Shown one piece after another: positions 55,701-64,000 of a stretch of 64,000 nt of DNA. Source of the DNA: Actinomadura macra NBRC 14102 (GTDB lineage: Bacteria; Actinomycetota; Actinomycetes; Streptosporangiales; Streptosporangiaceae); contig NZ_BCQT01000004.1 of NCBI RefSeq assembly GCF_001552215.1, positions 248,001 to 312,000 on the forward strand, read 5' to 3'. The first letter of the stretch is position 1. Each line of letters starts with the position of its first letter. Below the pieces are notes generated by a model. It saw only the letters and a program-made list of their open reading frames with translations, was not told the DNA's origin and ran no database searches. Position numbers and translations under genes: made by a program.

Positions 55701-56240
55701 CTACCAGAGGACGCGGACGAGGCTCTCCTGAAGCATCGTGAGCCAGTCGTAGGCGGCGAACATGGGCGTACGGGGATCACGCGGGTCGAGCCGCGACGCC
55801 TCGTCGTACCACTCCTCGCCGATGTCCAGCCGGGTGCCCAGCGCCAGGCGCACGTCGTTCAGCGCGCGCAGCCACGCCTGCGCCTGCTCCTGGTCGAGGA
55901 TGATGTCGGCGCGGGGCTCCTTGAGCGAGCTCAGGACCGTGTTGGCGGCCTCGCGCTTGCCGTCGCGCAGCCCCATCTCGGTGTAGCGGCGGAACTCCCC
56001 CGCCGCCTCGCCGTCGTCCCGGTAGGCATCCGGGAAGAGCCGGGCCAGGACGGGATCGTCGGACTTGGTGGCGTCCTCGGCGATGCCCATCGACGCGAGC
56101 TCGTCCGCGAGCCCCTCCTCGGCGCCGGGCCCGTCCCCCAGCAGCGCGATGAGCTGCTCCATCAGTGCCCGGACGAGCGCCGTCTCCTCGGCCTCCAGCC
56201 GAACCCTGACACCCTGGCGGGTCTTCTTCACATCACTCAT
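55701..56240 (-). CDS. DUF2017 protein
   Basis: 179 residues, mostly helical. VRVRLEAEETALVRALMEQLIALL at the N-terminus, LARLFPDAYRDD in the middle and WLRALNDVRLALGTRLDI near the end are DUF2017 signatures. The gene follows clpS by 7 bases, the same order as Rv1331-Rv1332 in M. tuberculosis. A role with ClpS in protein turnover is only suggested by this linkage. Confidence 0.88.
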   Translation of the reverse strand: MSDVKKTRQGVRVRLEAEETALVRALMEQLIALLGDGPGAEEGLADELASMGIAEDATKSDDPVLARLFPDAYRDDGEAAGEFRRYTEMGLRDGKREAANTVLSSLKEPRADIILDQEQAQAWLRALNDVRLALGTRLDIGEEWYDEASRLDPRDPRTPMFAAYDWLTMLQESLVRVLW

Positions 56241-56247
56241 GAGTGGC

Positions 56248-56553
56248 TCAGTCGTCCCGCTTCACGGTGGCCCACAACCCGTAGGAGTGAAGGATCTCCA
56301 CGTCGCGTTCCATCTCCTCGCGGGTGCCGTTGGCCACGACGGCCCGGCCCTTGTGGTGGACGTCCAGCATCAGTTTCTCGGCCTTGGACTTGCCGTAGCC
56401 GAACACGGTCTGGAACACGTACGTGACGTAGGACATCAGGTTGATCGGGTCGTTCCAGACGATCGCCAGCCAGGGCCGATCGGCGCTCACGTCCTCCGCG
56501 ACGTCCGGTCGTTCCAGCTCGACCGGCGCGGGCGCCGTGCTCATGGCGCTCAT
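56248..56553 (-). CDS. clpS: ClpS adaptor (N-end rule)
   Basis: 101 residues. ClpS core: AIVWNDPINLMSYVTYVFQ and FGYGKSKAEKLMLDVHHKG, the segments that bind N-degrons and contact ClpA/ClpC. It delivers proteins with destabilising N-termini to ClpCP. ATG 56553 has GGGGAG about 10 bases upstream. Divergent from pncB, in operon with the DUF2017 gene. Confidence 0.94.
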   Translation of the reverse strand: MSAMSTAPAPVELERPDVAEDVSADRPWLAIVWNDPINLMSYVTYVFQTVFGYGKSKAEKLMLDVHHKGRAVVANGTREEMERDVEILHSYGLWATVKRDD

Positions 56554-56678
56554 TGGCCGTGTCTCCCCTTTCCCCGGTAGGTCGGTCCACCCGACCCCCG
56601 ATGCTATGCGTCCCGGCCTGGCGGGGTGTGATGGCCTGCACGTCCATGGTGCACACAGTGGGCCGTAAGGTGCCAGTT

Positions 56679-57986
56679 GTGGACCTTGGCGCCGGCACTG
56701 CCCTGCTCACCGACCAGTACGAACTCACCATGTTGCAGGCCGCGCTCCGCGGCGGGACGGCCGGCCGGCGGGCCGTCTTCGAGGTGTTCGCCCGGAGCCT
56801 GCCCGCCGGCCGAAGGTACGGCGTCGTCGCGGGCACCGGGAGGCTGCTGGACGCGATCGAGGCGTTCCGGTTCGAGCAGGCGGAGCTTGAGTTCCTGACG
56901 GCGAACGGCATCGTGGACGAGCCCACCGCGCAATGGCTGGAAAAATACCGCTTCTCGGGGAACATTTGGGGATATTCGGAAGGCGACTGTTTCTTCCCGG
57001 AATCGCCGATCTTGGTGGTCGAGGGGACGTTCGCGGAGGCGGTCCTGCTGGAGACCCTCGCGCTGTCGATCCTCAACCACGACTGCGCCATCGCCTCGGC
57101 AGCCTCCCGGATGACGCAGGCCGCCCACGGCCGTCCGATCATCGAGATGGGGTCGCGGCGGGCGCATGAGCGGGCCGCCGTGGCGTCGGCGCGCGCCGCC
57201 TACGTCGCCGGGTTCGCCACCACGTCCAACCTGGAGGCGGGCCGCCTCTACGGGGTGCCCACGGCGGGGACGGCCGCACACTCGTTCACGCTCCTGCACG
57301 ACAGCGAGAGGCACGCCTTCAAGGAACAGCTTGCCGCACTGGGCGAGGGCACCACGCTTCTGATCGACACCTATGACGTCGAACGGGCCGTCACGACGGC
57401 GGTGGACCTGGCCGGGCCGTCCCTGGGGGCCGTCCGGATCGACAGCGGCGACCTGGGCGTGATGGCACGTCGCGTGCGGGATCAGCTCGACTCCCTCGGC
57501 GCACGCGACACGCGCATCGTGGTGACCGGTGATCTTGACGAGTTCGGTATAGCGGCCCTCGGCGCGGCCCCCGTGGACGGCTACGGCGTGGGGACGTCCC
57601 TGGTGACCGGCTCCGGCGCGCCCACGGCGTCCCTGGTCTACAAGCTGGTCGCCCGGTCGGACTCCCCCGATCCCGGCGCCCCGATGCGTCCGGTGGCCAA
57701 GCGTTCCCCGGGCAAGCCGAGCCGGGGCGGCCGCAAGACGGCCGTCCGGCGCATCGACGGGCGTGGCACCGCCTACGCCGAGACGGTCTCGACGGGAGAA
57801 CCCACTCCCGGCCCCCGTGATCGTGTCCTCCAGGTTCCGCTGGTGCGGGACGGTGAGATCGTCGGCCGGGAGACGCTCGGCGAGGCCCGGGAACACCACG
57901 CGCGGTCGGTGGCGGAACTGCCACCGACGGCGCTCCAGCTCTCCAAGGGCGAGCCGGCCGTCCCCACCGAGTTCGTCGACGCCTGA
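56679..57986 (+). CDS. pncB: Nicotinate phosphoribosyltransferase
   Basis: 435 residues from GTG 56679 (AAGGTG upstream); longer starts exist but add no family sequence. LLTDQYELTMLQAAL at the N-terminus, GSRRAHERAAVAS, AGTAAHSFTLLH and IDSGDLGVMARRVR (phosphoribosyl-binding) are typical. It makes nicotinate mononucleotide from nicotinate, PRPP and ATP, feeding NAD synthesis. pncA follows 119 bases downstream, so the two form a nicotinamide salvage route. Confidence 0.94.
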   Translation: MDLGAGTALLTDQYELTMLQAALRGGTAGRRAVFEVFARSLPAGRRYGVVAGTGRLLDAIEAFRFEQAELEFLTANGIVDEPTAQWLEKYRFSGNIWGYSEGDCFFPESPILVVEGTFAEAVLLETLALSILNHDCAIASAASRMTQAAHGRPIIEMGSRRAHERAAVASARAAYVAGFATTSNLEAGRLYGVPTAGTAAHSFTLLHDSERHAFKEQLAALGEGTTLLIDTYDVERAVTTAVDLAGPSLGAVRIDSGDLGVMARRVRDQLDSLGARDTRIVVTGDLDEFGIAALGAAPVDGYGVGTSLVTGSGAPTASLVYKLVARSDSPDPGAPMRPVAKRSPGKPSRGGRKTAVRRIDGRGTAYAETVSTGEPTPGPRDRVLQVPLVRDGEIVGRETLGEAREHHARSVAELPPTALQLSKGEPAVPTEFVDA

Positions 57987-58105
57987 CCGCGCCGCCGCCC
58001 CTGTCCGGGCGAAAGCCGGAACACGCAGGCAGAAGTGCGGGTGTACTGGGGTAGCGTCCCCGTGTTGGGGGACACCTGGAGGAGACACCGGTACAAGGAG
58101 CGGTC

Positions 58106-58687
58106 ATGGGCAAGAAGGCTCTGATCATCGTGGACGTGCAGAACGACTTCTGCGAAGGCGGCTCGCTCGCCGTGGACGGCGGCGCGGGCGTGGCCACGGC
58201 GATCTCCGAGTACATGGCCGCGCACCGGCCGGAGTACGCGCACATCGTGGCGACCCGCGACTTCCACCTGGACCCCGGCGCCCACTTCTCCGAGACCCCC
58301 GACTTCGTCGACTCGTGGCCGCCGCACTGCGTGATCGGCACGCCGGGCGCCGACTTCCACCAGAACCTGGCCCTCGCCCCCATCGAAGCGGTGTTCAGCA
58401 AGGGCCGCGAGACCGCCGCCTACAGCGGCTTTGAAGGCGCGTCCGATGACGACGTGCTCCTCGCCGACTGGCTGGGCGCGCGCGGGGTGGACGCCGTGGA
58501 CGTCGTCGGGATCGCCACCGACCACTGCGTCCGGGCCACCGCCGTGGACGCCGTCCACGCCGGCCTGCGGACGGCCGTCCTGCTGGACCTCACCGCCGGC
58601 GTCGGCAGGCCCACCACGGACCGCGCCCTGGCGGAGCTCAAGGACGAGGGTGTCGCCCTCTCCGGCGACCCGGTGGTGAGCGCCTGA
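58106..58687 (+). CDS. pncA: Nicotinamidase
   Basis: 193 residues. Cysteine hydrolase: Asp10 in IVDVQNDF, Lys in VFSKGRE, nucleophile Cys141 in GIATDHCVRAT, and the metal site TRDFHLDPGAHF. Converts nicotinamide to nicotinate for PncB. It has its own AAGGAG ribosome site and a gluconokinase follows 2 bases after its stop. Confidence 0.95.
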   Translation: MGKKALIIVDVQNDFCEGGSLAVDGGAGVATAISEYMAAHRPEYAHIVATRDFHLDPGAHFSETPDFVDSWPPHCVIGTPGADFHQNLALAPIEAVFSKGRETAAYSGFEGASDDDVLLADWLGARGVDAVDVVGIATDHCVRATAVDAVHAGLRTAVLLDLTAGVGRPTTDRALAELKDEGVALSGDPVVSA

Positions 58688-58689
58688 CC

Positions 58690-59283
58690 ATGTCAGCCAC
58701 CACACCGGACACCGGCACGCCAGACGCCGGCACTCCAGACACCGGCGCTCCGGACACCACCAGAGACGGACCTCGCGTGATCCTGGTCGCGGGCGTGTCG
58801 GGCAGCGGCAAGTCCACCATCGGGATCATGCTCGCCGAGAGCCTCGGCTGGGACTACGCGGAAGGCGACGCGTTCCACTCGCCCGCCAACATCGCCAAGA
58901 TGAGCGCCGGGCAGCCCCTCGACGACGCCGACCGCCTTCCGTGGCTCCGCTCGATCGCCGCCTGGATCGACCAGCGCCTCGCCGAGGGCGACCCCGGAGT
59001 CGTCACCTGCTCCGCGCTCAAGCGTTCCTACCGCGAACTGCTCACGCGGGGGCGCCCCGAAGTGAGCATCGTGCTCCTGGACGGCGACCGCGACACCATC
59101 GCCGCGCGCATGAGGGAGCGCAGCGGCCACTTCTTCAGCGCCGGCCTGCTGGACTCCCAGTTCGCCGATCTGGAGCTCCCGTCCCCCAACGAGAACGTCC
59201 TCACCGCCCACATCACAGGTACCCCCGGCGAGACCGTCGCCCGCATCCGGGAGGCCCTGGACCTCACGTCCGCCTGCCGCTGA
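58690..59283 (+). CDS. gntK: Gluconokinase
   Basis: 197 residues. An N-terminal tail of imperfect TPDTG/TPDAG repeats (about 4-24), then the kinase: Walker A GVSGSGKST (35-43), EGDAFHSPANIAKMSAG (substrate lid), LDDADRLPWL and CSALKRSYRELL. It phosphorylates D-gluconate to 6-phosphogluconate. The repeat tail is unusual for the family and probably disordered; a GTG at codon 30 could be a second start. Nearly overlaps pncA. Confidence 0.92.
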   Translation: MSATTPDTGTPDAGTPDTGAPDTTRDGPRVILVAGVSGSGKSTIGIMLAESLGWDYAEGDAFHSPANIAKMSAGQPLDDADRLPWLRSIAAWIDQRLAEGDPGVVTCSALKRSYRELLTRGRPEVSIVLLDGDRDTIAARMRERSGHFFSAGLLDSQFADLELPSPNENVLTAHITGTPGETVARIREALDLTSACR

Positions 59284-59305
59284 CGCGGCCCAGGTCGACC
59301 GTGGG

Positions 59306-61114
59306 TCACGAGCGCCGTTTGGCGGCCCACTCGCGGATCTTGGAGATTCGCTTGCGGATGTCCTCGCCGCTCGCCTGGGGGACGGCGGGGCCACCGCAGG
59401 CGTCGCGCAGCTGCTTGTGGATGACGCCCTGCGGCTGCCCGGTGCGGTGGTTCCAGGCGTTGACGAGACCGTTCAGCTCGCGGCGGAGGGCGGCGAGGTC
59501 CTCGGCGGCCGTCCGGTCGGTGCGCGGATCGCCGGTCTTCTTGCGGCGCTCCCCCGCGATCTGCTCCGCCTGCCGCTTGCGCAGCAGCGCCGTCACCTGC
59601 TCGGGTTCCAGCAGGCCGGGGATGCCGAGGAACTCCTCCTCCTCGGCCGAACCGGGCTGGGCCTGCATGCCGAACTCGCCGCCGTCGTACAGGACCCGGT
59701 CGAACGTGGCGGACGCCTCCACCGTCTCGAACGGCAGCTCCTCGCCGACGTCGGGGCTGTCCTGCTGCCGGTTGGCCTCGGCGATCAGATCGTCGTCCAG
59801 GCCGTCCTCGCGGACGGGACGGTCGAGCACGTGGTCGCGTTCGGTCTCCATCTCGGCGGCGTGCCCCATCAGCGTCGGCACCGACGGCAGGAACACCGAC
59901 GCGGTCTCCCCTCGCCGGCGGGCCCGGACGAAGCGCCCGATGGCCTGCGCGAAGAACAGCGGCGTGCTGGTGGACGTGGCGTACACGCCGACCGCGAGGC
60001 GCGGGATGTCCACGCCCTCGGACACCATCCGGACCGCGACCATCCAGCGGTCCTCGGTCTCGCCGAACGCTTTGATCTTCTTGGACGCGGACGGGTCGTC
60101 CGACAGCACGATCGTCGCGCCCTGCCCGGTGACGGCGCGCAGCATCTTGGCGTAGGCGCGGGCCGCCTCGTGGTCGGTGGCGATCACCAGGCCGCCCGCG
60201 TCCGGGATCGCGCGCCGCAGCTCGGTCAGCCGGCGGTCGGCGGCGGCCAGCACCTGCCTGATCCAGTCGCCCTTCGGGTCGAGCGCGGCACGCCACGCCT
60301 GGGAGGTCTGGTCCTGGGTGAGGGGTTCGCCGAGGGTCGCGGTGATCTCGTCACCGGCGCGGGTGCGCCACCGCATCTCGCCCGCGTACGCCAGGAAGAT
60401 GACCGGCCGGACCACACCGTCGGCCAGAGCGGGCCCGTAGCCGTAGGTGTAGTCGGCCTGGCTGCGCCTGACGCCGTCCGGGCCCTCCTCGTACTGGACG
60501 AACGGGATCGGGTTGATGTCGGTGCGGAACGGCGTGCCGGACAGCGCGAGACGGCGTGTCGCGGGCTCGAACGCCTCCCGGACGGCGTCGCCCCAGGACA
60601 GGCCGTCGCCGGCGTGGTGGACCTCGTCGAAGATGACCAGCGACTTGCGGGACTCGGTGCGGTTGCGGTGCAGCGCCGGGCGCGCGGCGACGGTCGCGTA
60701 CGTGACGGCGACGCCGTCGAAGTCCTTGCCGACCGGGCCGTCCCCGTTCTGGTACTCGGGGTTGATCTTGATGCCGACGCGGGCCGCCGACTCGGCCCAC
60801 TGGCGCTTGAGGTGCTCGGTGGGGCAGACGATGGTGATCGCGCCGATGATGCGGCGCTCCATCAGCTCACGCGCGAGTCGCAGCGCGAAGGTCGTCTTGC
60901 CGGCACCGGGCGTCGCGACGGTCAGGAAGTCGCGCGGCCCCGACCGCCGGGTGTCGGTCTCGCCCTGCCCGTCGGCGGCGCGCTCCGGCGGGCCTCCGAA
61001 GTAGGCCTCGAGCGCCTGCTGCTGCCAGGCACGCAGGGACGACGCGGTCCCCCAGGCGGCCCGCTCGGGGAATGCGGGGGGCATGCTCGATGCGGCGAAG
61101 GTGCTCACGGTCAT
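59306..61114 (-). CDS. SF2 DEAD/DEAH-box helicase of the type III restriction/RAD25 group
   Basis: 602 residues. WQQQALEAYF (Q-like motif), Walker A TPGAGKTT (68-75), FDEVHHAGD (motif II), LSGTPFRTD (motif III), VSEGVDIPRL (motif V) and QAIGRFVRAR (motif VI), then a C-terminal helical region with EEEEFLGIPGLLEPEQV and a basic end. The closest layout is the actinobacterial ResIII/RAD25-like stand-alone helicase. No methylase or specificity subunit lies nearby, so it is probably a repair or housekeeping helicase. Convergent with gntK. Confidence 0.88.
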   Translation of the reverse strand: MTVSTFAASSMPPAFPERAAWGTASSLRAWQQQALEAYFGGPPERAADGQGETDTRRSGPRDFLTVATPGAGKTTFALRLARELMERRIIGAITIVCPTEHLKRQWAESAARVGIKINPEYQNGDGPVGKDFDGVAVTYATVAARPALHRNRTESRKSLVIFDEVHHAGDGLSWGDAVREAFEPATRRLALSGTPFRTDINPIPFVQYEEGPDGVRRSQADYTYGYGPALADGVVRPVIFLAYAGEMRWRTRAGDEITATLGEPLTQDQTSQAWRAALDPKGDWIRQVLAAADRRLTELRRAIPDAGGLVIATDHEAARAYAKMLRAVTGQGATIVLSDDPSASKKIKAFGETEDRWMVAVRMVSEGVDIPRLAVGVYATSTSTPLFFAQAIGRFVRARRRGETASVFLPSVPTLMGHAAEMETERDHVLDRPVREDGLDDDLIAEANRQQDSPDVGEELPFETVEASATFDRVLYDGGEFGMQAQPGSAEEEEFLGIPGLLEPEQVTALLRKRQAEQIAGERRKKTGDPRTDRTAAEDLAALRRELNGLVNAWNHRTGQPQGVIHKQLRDACGGPAVPQASGEDIRKRISKIREWAAKRRS

Positions 61115-61120
61115 TGAAGG

Positions 61121-62173
61121 CTACCGAGCCTCACCGACAAATCGCGCCGCGGTGGCAGTTCCCGTGGCGGAACCCACACCCCACCGGGCCGCGTCCGGCC
61201 CGCCGGTCGCGCGCCGGCCGGTGTCGCGGTAGGCGGCCCACGAGGCCCGCATCCGACGCCCCTGACCTGCGGTGAATCCCCGCATGCAGGAGTCGAAGGC
61301 GTAGTTCATGAAGTTGTGCACCGGGTCGGTACCGTCCTGCGGACAGGTGTCCCTGACGCCCGGACAACCCGCTACAGGCTCCGCCTCGTACGGAGTGTCG
61401 GCCACCCCGTCGCCCGGCGGCACACATCCGTTCTCGAACGTGTGCAGCAGCCCGAGCCAGTGACCGACCTCATGGACGGCCGTGTAGCCGCGGTTGAAAC
61501 GCTTGTAGGGGCCGCCGGGAAGGCTCCTGTAGTCGATGACGACACCGTCCATGCGCGGCTTGCCGCCGTACCACTGGGGGAACGTGGAAAAGCCGAGGAC
61601 GTCCCTGCCCACCGCGGCGGTGAAGATGTTCAGCGTCCTCGGGCCGCCCTTGCGCAGGCGCTTCTTCATCTGGCCCTCGTACCGCCGCGGTTGCTGGAAC
61701 CATGCGCGGTTGTTCGTGACGTCGTATCCGACGAGGCGGAACCTGATTCCCGTGTCGGCGCCACCCCTTCCGCCCCCGTACGCGGCGTTCAGCGTGGATA
61801 TCTGCCGCCGAACCGTCGAGGCGGGCACCCGACCCCGCCGCCCCCCGGCGACCGTATGGAAGCGCACCGGGACGACCAGGCGTCCTCTTCTCCGGAAGCC
61901 GGCGTCGATCCGGTCCTCGTCGGAGGTGCCGAACCGGTGCAGGAGCGTGCGGCGCAGATCGGCGAGCAAGGCGTCCACCTGGCGCGGATCCAGGTCGTCC
62001 CCGTCCTTCCTGGTCGCCCCCGGACGCGAGGCCAGACGCGCGGCCGGCGTCGCACAATCCGCGCGCTGAGCGGCCGGCGCGAACCGTCTCAGCCGACCAT
62101 CACCCATCGAACTCGATCCAGCACACACTGTGACCATCACTGCGCATAGCGAACCCACGGCAAGCCGCCGCAT
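61121..62173 (-). CDS. Secreted zinc metalloprotease (M43/pappalysin-like)
   Basis: 350 residues. Signal peptide (MRRLAVGSLCAVMVTVCAG). A prodomain-like region (about 30-95) precedes a metzincin domain: VHEVGHWLGLLHTF with H234, E235, H238 and H244, and the Met-turn NFMNYAFDSCM. Paired cysteines in ENGCVPPGDGVADTP and GCPGVRDTCPQDG match M43B pappalysin-type proteases. The gene lies 7 bases beyond the helicase start, same strand. Confidence 0.9.
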   Translation of the reverse strand: MRRLAVGSLCAVMVTVCAGSSSMGDGRLRRFAPAAQRADCATPAARLASRPGATRKDGDDLDPRQVDALLADLRRTLLHRFGTSDEDRIDAGFRRRGRLVVPVRFHTVAGGRRGRVPASTVRRQISTLNAAYGGGRGGADTGIRFRLVGYDVTNNRAWFQQPRRYEGQMKKRLRKGGPRTLNIFTAAVGRDVLGFSTFPQWYGGKPRMDGVVIDYRSLPGGPYKRFNRGYTAVHEVGHWLGLLHTFENGCVPPGDGVADTPYEAEPVAGCPGVRDTCPQDGTDPVHNFMNYAFDSCMRGFTAGQGRRMRASWAAYRDTGRRATGGPDAARWGVGSATGTATAARFVGEAR

Positions 62174-62308
62174 CTTCCCCCCGTACGTCCTTCGCGGAAA
62201 CGCGAAGATCCCGCGGCCGGCCGTCAGCCGCCGACCGCGGGATCATCCAGGCATGTCAGACGCGCTGCGCCCGTACGGGACGCGGCGCCTCCGGTCGTCA
62301 GTCGGCCG

Positions 62309-62569
62309 TCACTCGTCGCCCTGCTTGCCCGGCTGCATGGATTCGTAGATCTCCTTGCACTCCGGACAGACGGGGTACTTCTTCGGATCCCGGTTGGGCA
62401 CCCAGACCTTGCCGCACAGCGCGATCACCGGCGTACCGGCCACCGCACTCTCGGTGATCTTGGCCTTCTTCACGTAGTGCGCGAACCGCTCGTGGTCGCC
62501 GTCGCCATGCGAGAGGTCAGGCCTGACATCGCTCTGGGTGTCACTGTCGGGCAGGATCTTCGTGCTCAC
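62309..62569 (-). CDS. DUF3039 zinc-ribbon protein
   Basis: 86 residues from GTG 62569 (AAGGTG 6 bases upstream). HGDGDHERFAHYVKKAKI, LCGKVWVPNRDPKKYPVC and PECKEIYE form the family signature; three cysteines plus His could bind zinc. Conserved in actinobacteria, function unknown. It follows the YqgE-family gene by 10 bases. Confidence 0.85.
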   Translation of the reverse strand: MSTKILPDSDTQSDVRPDLSHGDGDHERFAHYVKKAKITESAVAGTPVIALCGKVWVPNRDPKKYPVCPECKEIYESMQPGKQGDE

Positions 62570-62579
62570 GGGATACACC

Positions 62580-63155
62580 TTAGTTCAGCGTCGGGTCCTC
62601 GGGAAAAGTGGAGACGAACGCCAGATCGCCGCCCTGCCGGCGCAGCACCGTCTGCCACAGCCGGTCGGGGTCGCCGGCGAACACGTCCCCGGCCTCGGCC
62701 GGCACCAGGTACCAGGCGCCCTCCTCGATCTCCGAGCGGAGCTGCCCGGACGACCATCCGGCGTACCCGGCGAACACTCGCAACTGCAGCAGCTCGGGCG
62801 CCAGCAGCGCGGGCGGCGCGTCCAGATCCACGAGGCCGACCCTGGACACCTCCGCCCCGCCGTCGAGCGCGCGCCAGCCGAGCGGCTCGTCCTCGCCGGG
62901 CAGGCGGGCCAGGGCGAGCGCGTTGTCGAGCGCCACCGGTCCGCCCTGGAACACCACGGACGGGCCCGTCACCAACTCCGCCCAGGGAGGCAGCACCTGA
63001 TCGACCGGAACCTCCGTCGGCCGGTTGAGGACAACCCCCAACGTTCCCCCCTCCATGTCATGCTCGACCACCAGGACGACACTGCGTCTGAAGTTGGGAT
63101 CGTCGAGCTGGGGGGTCGCGACCAGCAGGAGACCCACCCGGATGCCGTCTTCCAT
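62580..63155 (-). CDS. YqgE/AlgH family protein
   Basis: 191 residues from ATG 63155, the usual family length. LLLVATPQLDDPNFRRSVVLVVEHD, GVVLNRPTEVPV, FQGGPVALDNAL and RVFAGYAGWSSGQLRSEIEEG are the YqgE signatures. Function not established. An earlier start at 63245 would add 30 non-family residues. Confidence 0.9.
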   Translation of the reverse strand: MEDGIRVGLLLVATPQLDDPNFRRSVVLVVEHDMEGGTLGVVLNRPTEVPVDQVLPPWAELVTGPSVVFQGGPVALDNALALARLPGEDEPLGWRALDGGAEVSRVGLVDLDAPPALLAPELLQLRVFAGYAGWSSGQLRSEIEEGAWYLVPAEAGDVFAGDPDRLWQTVLRRQGGDLAFVSTFPEDPTLN

Positions 63156-63325
63156 GGGCTCCATCATGCGTTGCGCAGACCCCCGGCGGCACGTCCCCCC
63201 GCTCGTTAGCCTGTTACGCATTCCTATCGATGGGGATATCGGCACGACAAGGACCTAGGTTAAGAATGATCTAGGATCATCGGCCACCCGCTTGGCCAGT
63301 GCCAGGCGGGCCGGGGAGGAACGCG

Positions 63326-64000
63326 ATGCAGTTGCCCAGGGTCGTCATCGCCGCCGTGTTCTTCGTCATCGCGGCGCTCATCGCCGTCCCCGCGCTGTGG
63401 AAGGCCACGTCGTCAGACTCCAGGGCGTCCACGTCCGCGACGCCGTCCGCCAGCCCGACACCGTCCGGCTCAAGCGCCTCGCCGTCGCCGTCGACGTCGA
63501 AGGGCAAACAGTCCAAGTCGCCCAAGCCGTCCACGTCCACCAAGCCGCCCACGTCCACGCGGCCGCTCTCGGCCGACATCGGAGCGGTGAGCTGTCCCGG
63601 ACGTGAGGCGAAGGTCACCATCCGCAACACCGGGGCGCAGCGCGAGGACTACAGCATCGAGAAGAACGACGACACCGCCGCGATCCCCGGCCAGATCGCC
63701 GCGAACTCCTCCAGGACGGTCACCGTCACGCTCCGCGAGGACCGCCGCACCCGCGTCACGGTCACCTGGGAGAACAAGCCAATCGAGACCCGGACGCTGC
63801 GGGCCGACTGCAAGAAGTCGGGCGCCGCGCCACCCGCCACACCCCCGAACAAGCTGCCCCACACCGGCCCCGACAACGACGTCCTCTGGGCACGTGCCGC
63901 GACCGGCGGCGCCTTCCTGCTCACCGGTCTGATCATCTTCTGGTACGGCGGCATCTGGCCCCGCCGCCGCGAGCAGATCTTCACGAAGAAGGCCGACTAG
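63326..64000 (+). CDS. LPXTG-type sortase-anchored surface protein
   Basis: 224 residues. Signal peptide (VVIAAVFFVIAALIAV), Ser/Pro/Thr stalk (about 30-80), a beta-sandwich-like domain (about 82-165: VSCPGREAKVTIRNTG, NSSRTVTVTLRE), then the sorting signal LPHTG (177-181), a membrane helix and the positive tail RRREQIFTKKAD. ATG 63326 follows GGGGAGG. The domain with two cysteines is unassigned. The gene ends on the last base of the window. Confidence 0.83.
   Translation: MQLPRVVIAAVFFVIAALIAVPALWKATSSDSRASTSATPSASPTPSGSSASPSPSTSKGKQSKSPKPSTSTKPPTSTRPLSADIGAVSCPGREAKVTIRNTGAQREDYSIEKNDDTAAIPGQIAANSSRTVTVTLREDRRTRVTVTWENKPIETRTLRADCKKSGAAPPATPPNKLPHTGPDNDVLWARAATGGAFLLTGLIIFWYGGIWPRRREQIFTKKAD

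Noticed and set aside
59028-61117. Long frames overlapping the SF2 helicase on both strands
   Set aside because: The helicase motifs lie in one frame only; the other frames are Arg/Gly/Ala-rich shadows.

Overview
The window reads as chromosomal DNA of a high-GC actinomycete. Coding is dense, GTG and occasional TTG starts are common, and many neighbouring genes overlap by ATGA or TGATG. The contents (mce/yrbE genes, LigB, Rip1-type protease, CysO/Mec/CysM, AmaP/Asp23 clusters, RsbA-type MEDS proteins) suggest a filamentous actinomycete of the Actinomadura/Thermomonosporaceae kind. The genus is an inference. One tRNA-Leu is present; I see no rRNA, CRISPR array, transposase or phage gene.

Layout. 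1-2332 (minus): the start of an mce lipid-import operon (two YrbE permeases and a cut-off MCE protein), divergent from a MarR regulator. 2537-7104: a secreted lysozyme-like protein, two TetR regulators, a Pro/Thr-rich surface protein and a uronate-dehydrogenase-like enzyme, followed by a decayed Ser/Thr kinase fragment. 7279-10513: a Baeyer-Villiger-type monooxygenase, its divergent TetR with a clear operator, and an SDR. 10934-16874: a DUF3558-like membrane protein, LigB, a membrane protein, a Cds1-like cysteine desulfhydrase and a Rip1-type protease. 17132-21608: a tandem glycine riboswitch driving gcvT-gcvH-glyA, then sdaA: a glycine/serine/one-carbon module.

21884-29925: two alkaline-shock (Asp23/AmaP/DUF6286) clusters flank a C4-dicarboxylate system (sensor kinase, response regulator, DctA). 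30065-38019: a beta-helix protein, PurU, a TetR/azoreductase/SMR-exporter unit with two operator copies, an LpqC-like lipoprotein esterase, a D-threonine-aldolase-like enzyme, a SIMPL protein, a small zinc-finger protein, a DUF3618 protein and Bcp. 38073-40453: a module with less skewed base use (two small proteins divergent from an XRE/TPR regulator that overlaps a pterin dehydratase), next to tRNA-Leu.

40895-44692 and 52622-55536 hold the most unusual content: seven MEDS-domain proteins. Three couple MEDS to an RsbW-like ATPase (RsbA-type anti-sigma factors) and four couple MEDS to a STAS domain. All four STAS domains lack the serine that partner-switching kinases phosphorylate, and two carry Asp there. 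Between the clusters lie an ECF sigma factor with a membrane partner and a block whose order matches Mycobacterium tuberculosis Rv1330c-Rv1341 (rdgB, rph, Rv1339-like MBL protein, murI, thioesterase, cysM, cysO, mec, [MEDS trio], DUF2017, clpS, pncB). The second MEDS cluster therefore sits inside an otherwise conserved block.

58106-64000: pncA (with pncB, NAD salvage), gluconokinase, an SF2 helicase, a secreted M43-type metalloprotease, a DUF3039 protein, a YqgE-family protein and an LPXTG-type surface protein ending exactly at the window edge. Intergenic signals include TetR operators at 8758-8794 and 32866-32929, nested palindromes at 38771-38849, and two inverted copies of a dispersed repeat (9472-9613 and 44693-44777) sharing a hairpin with tandem G.A mismatches.
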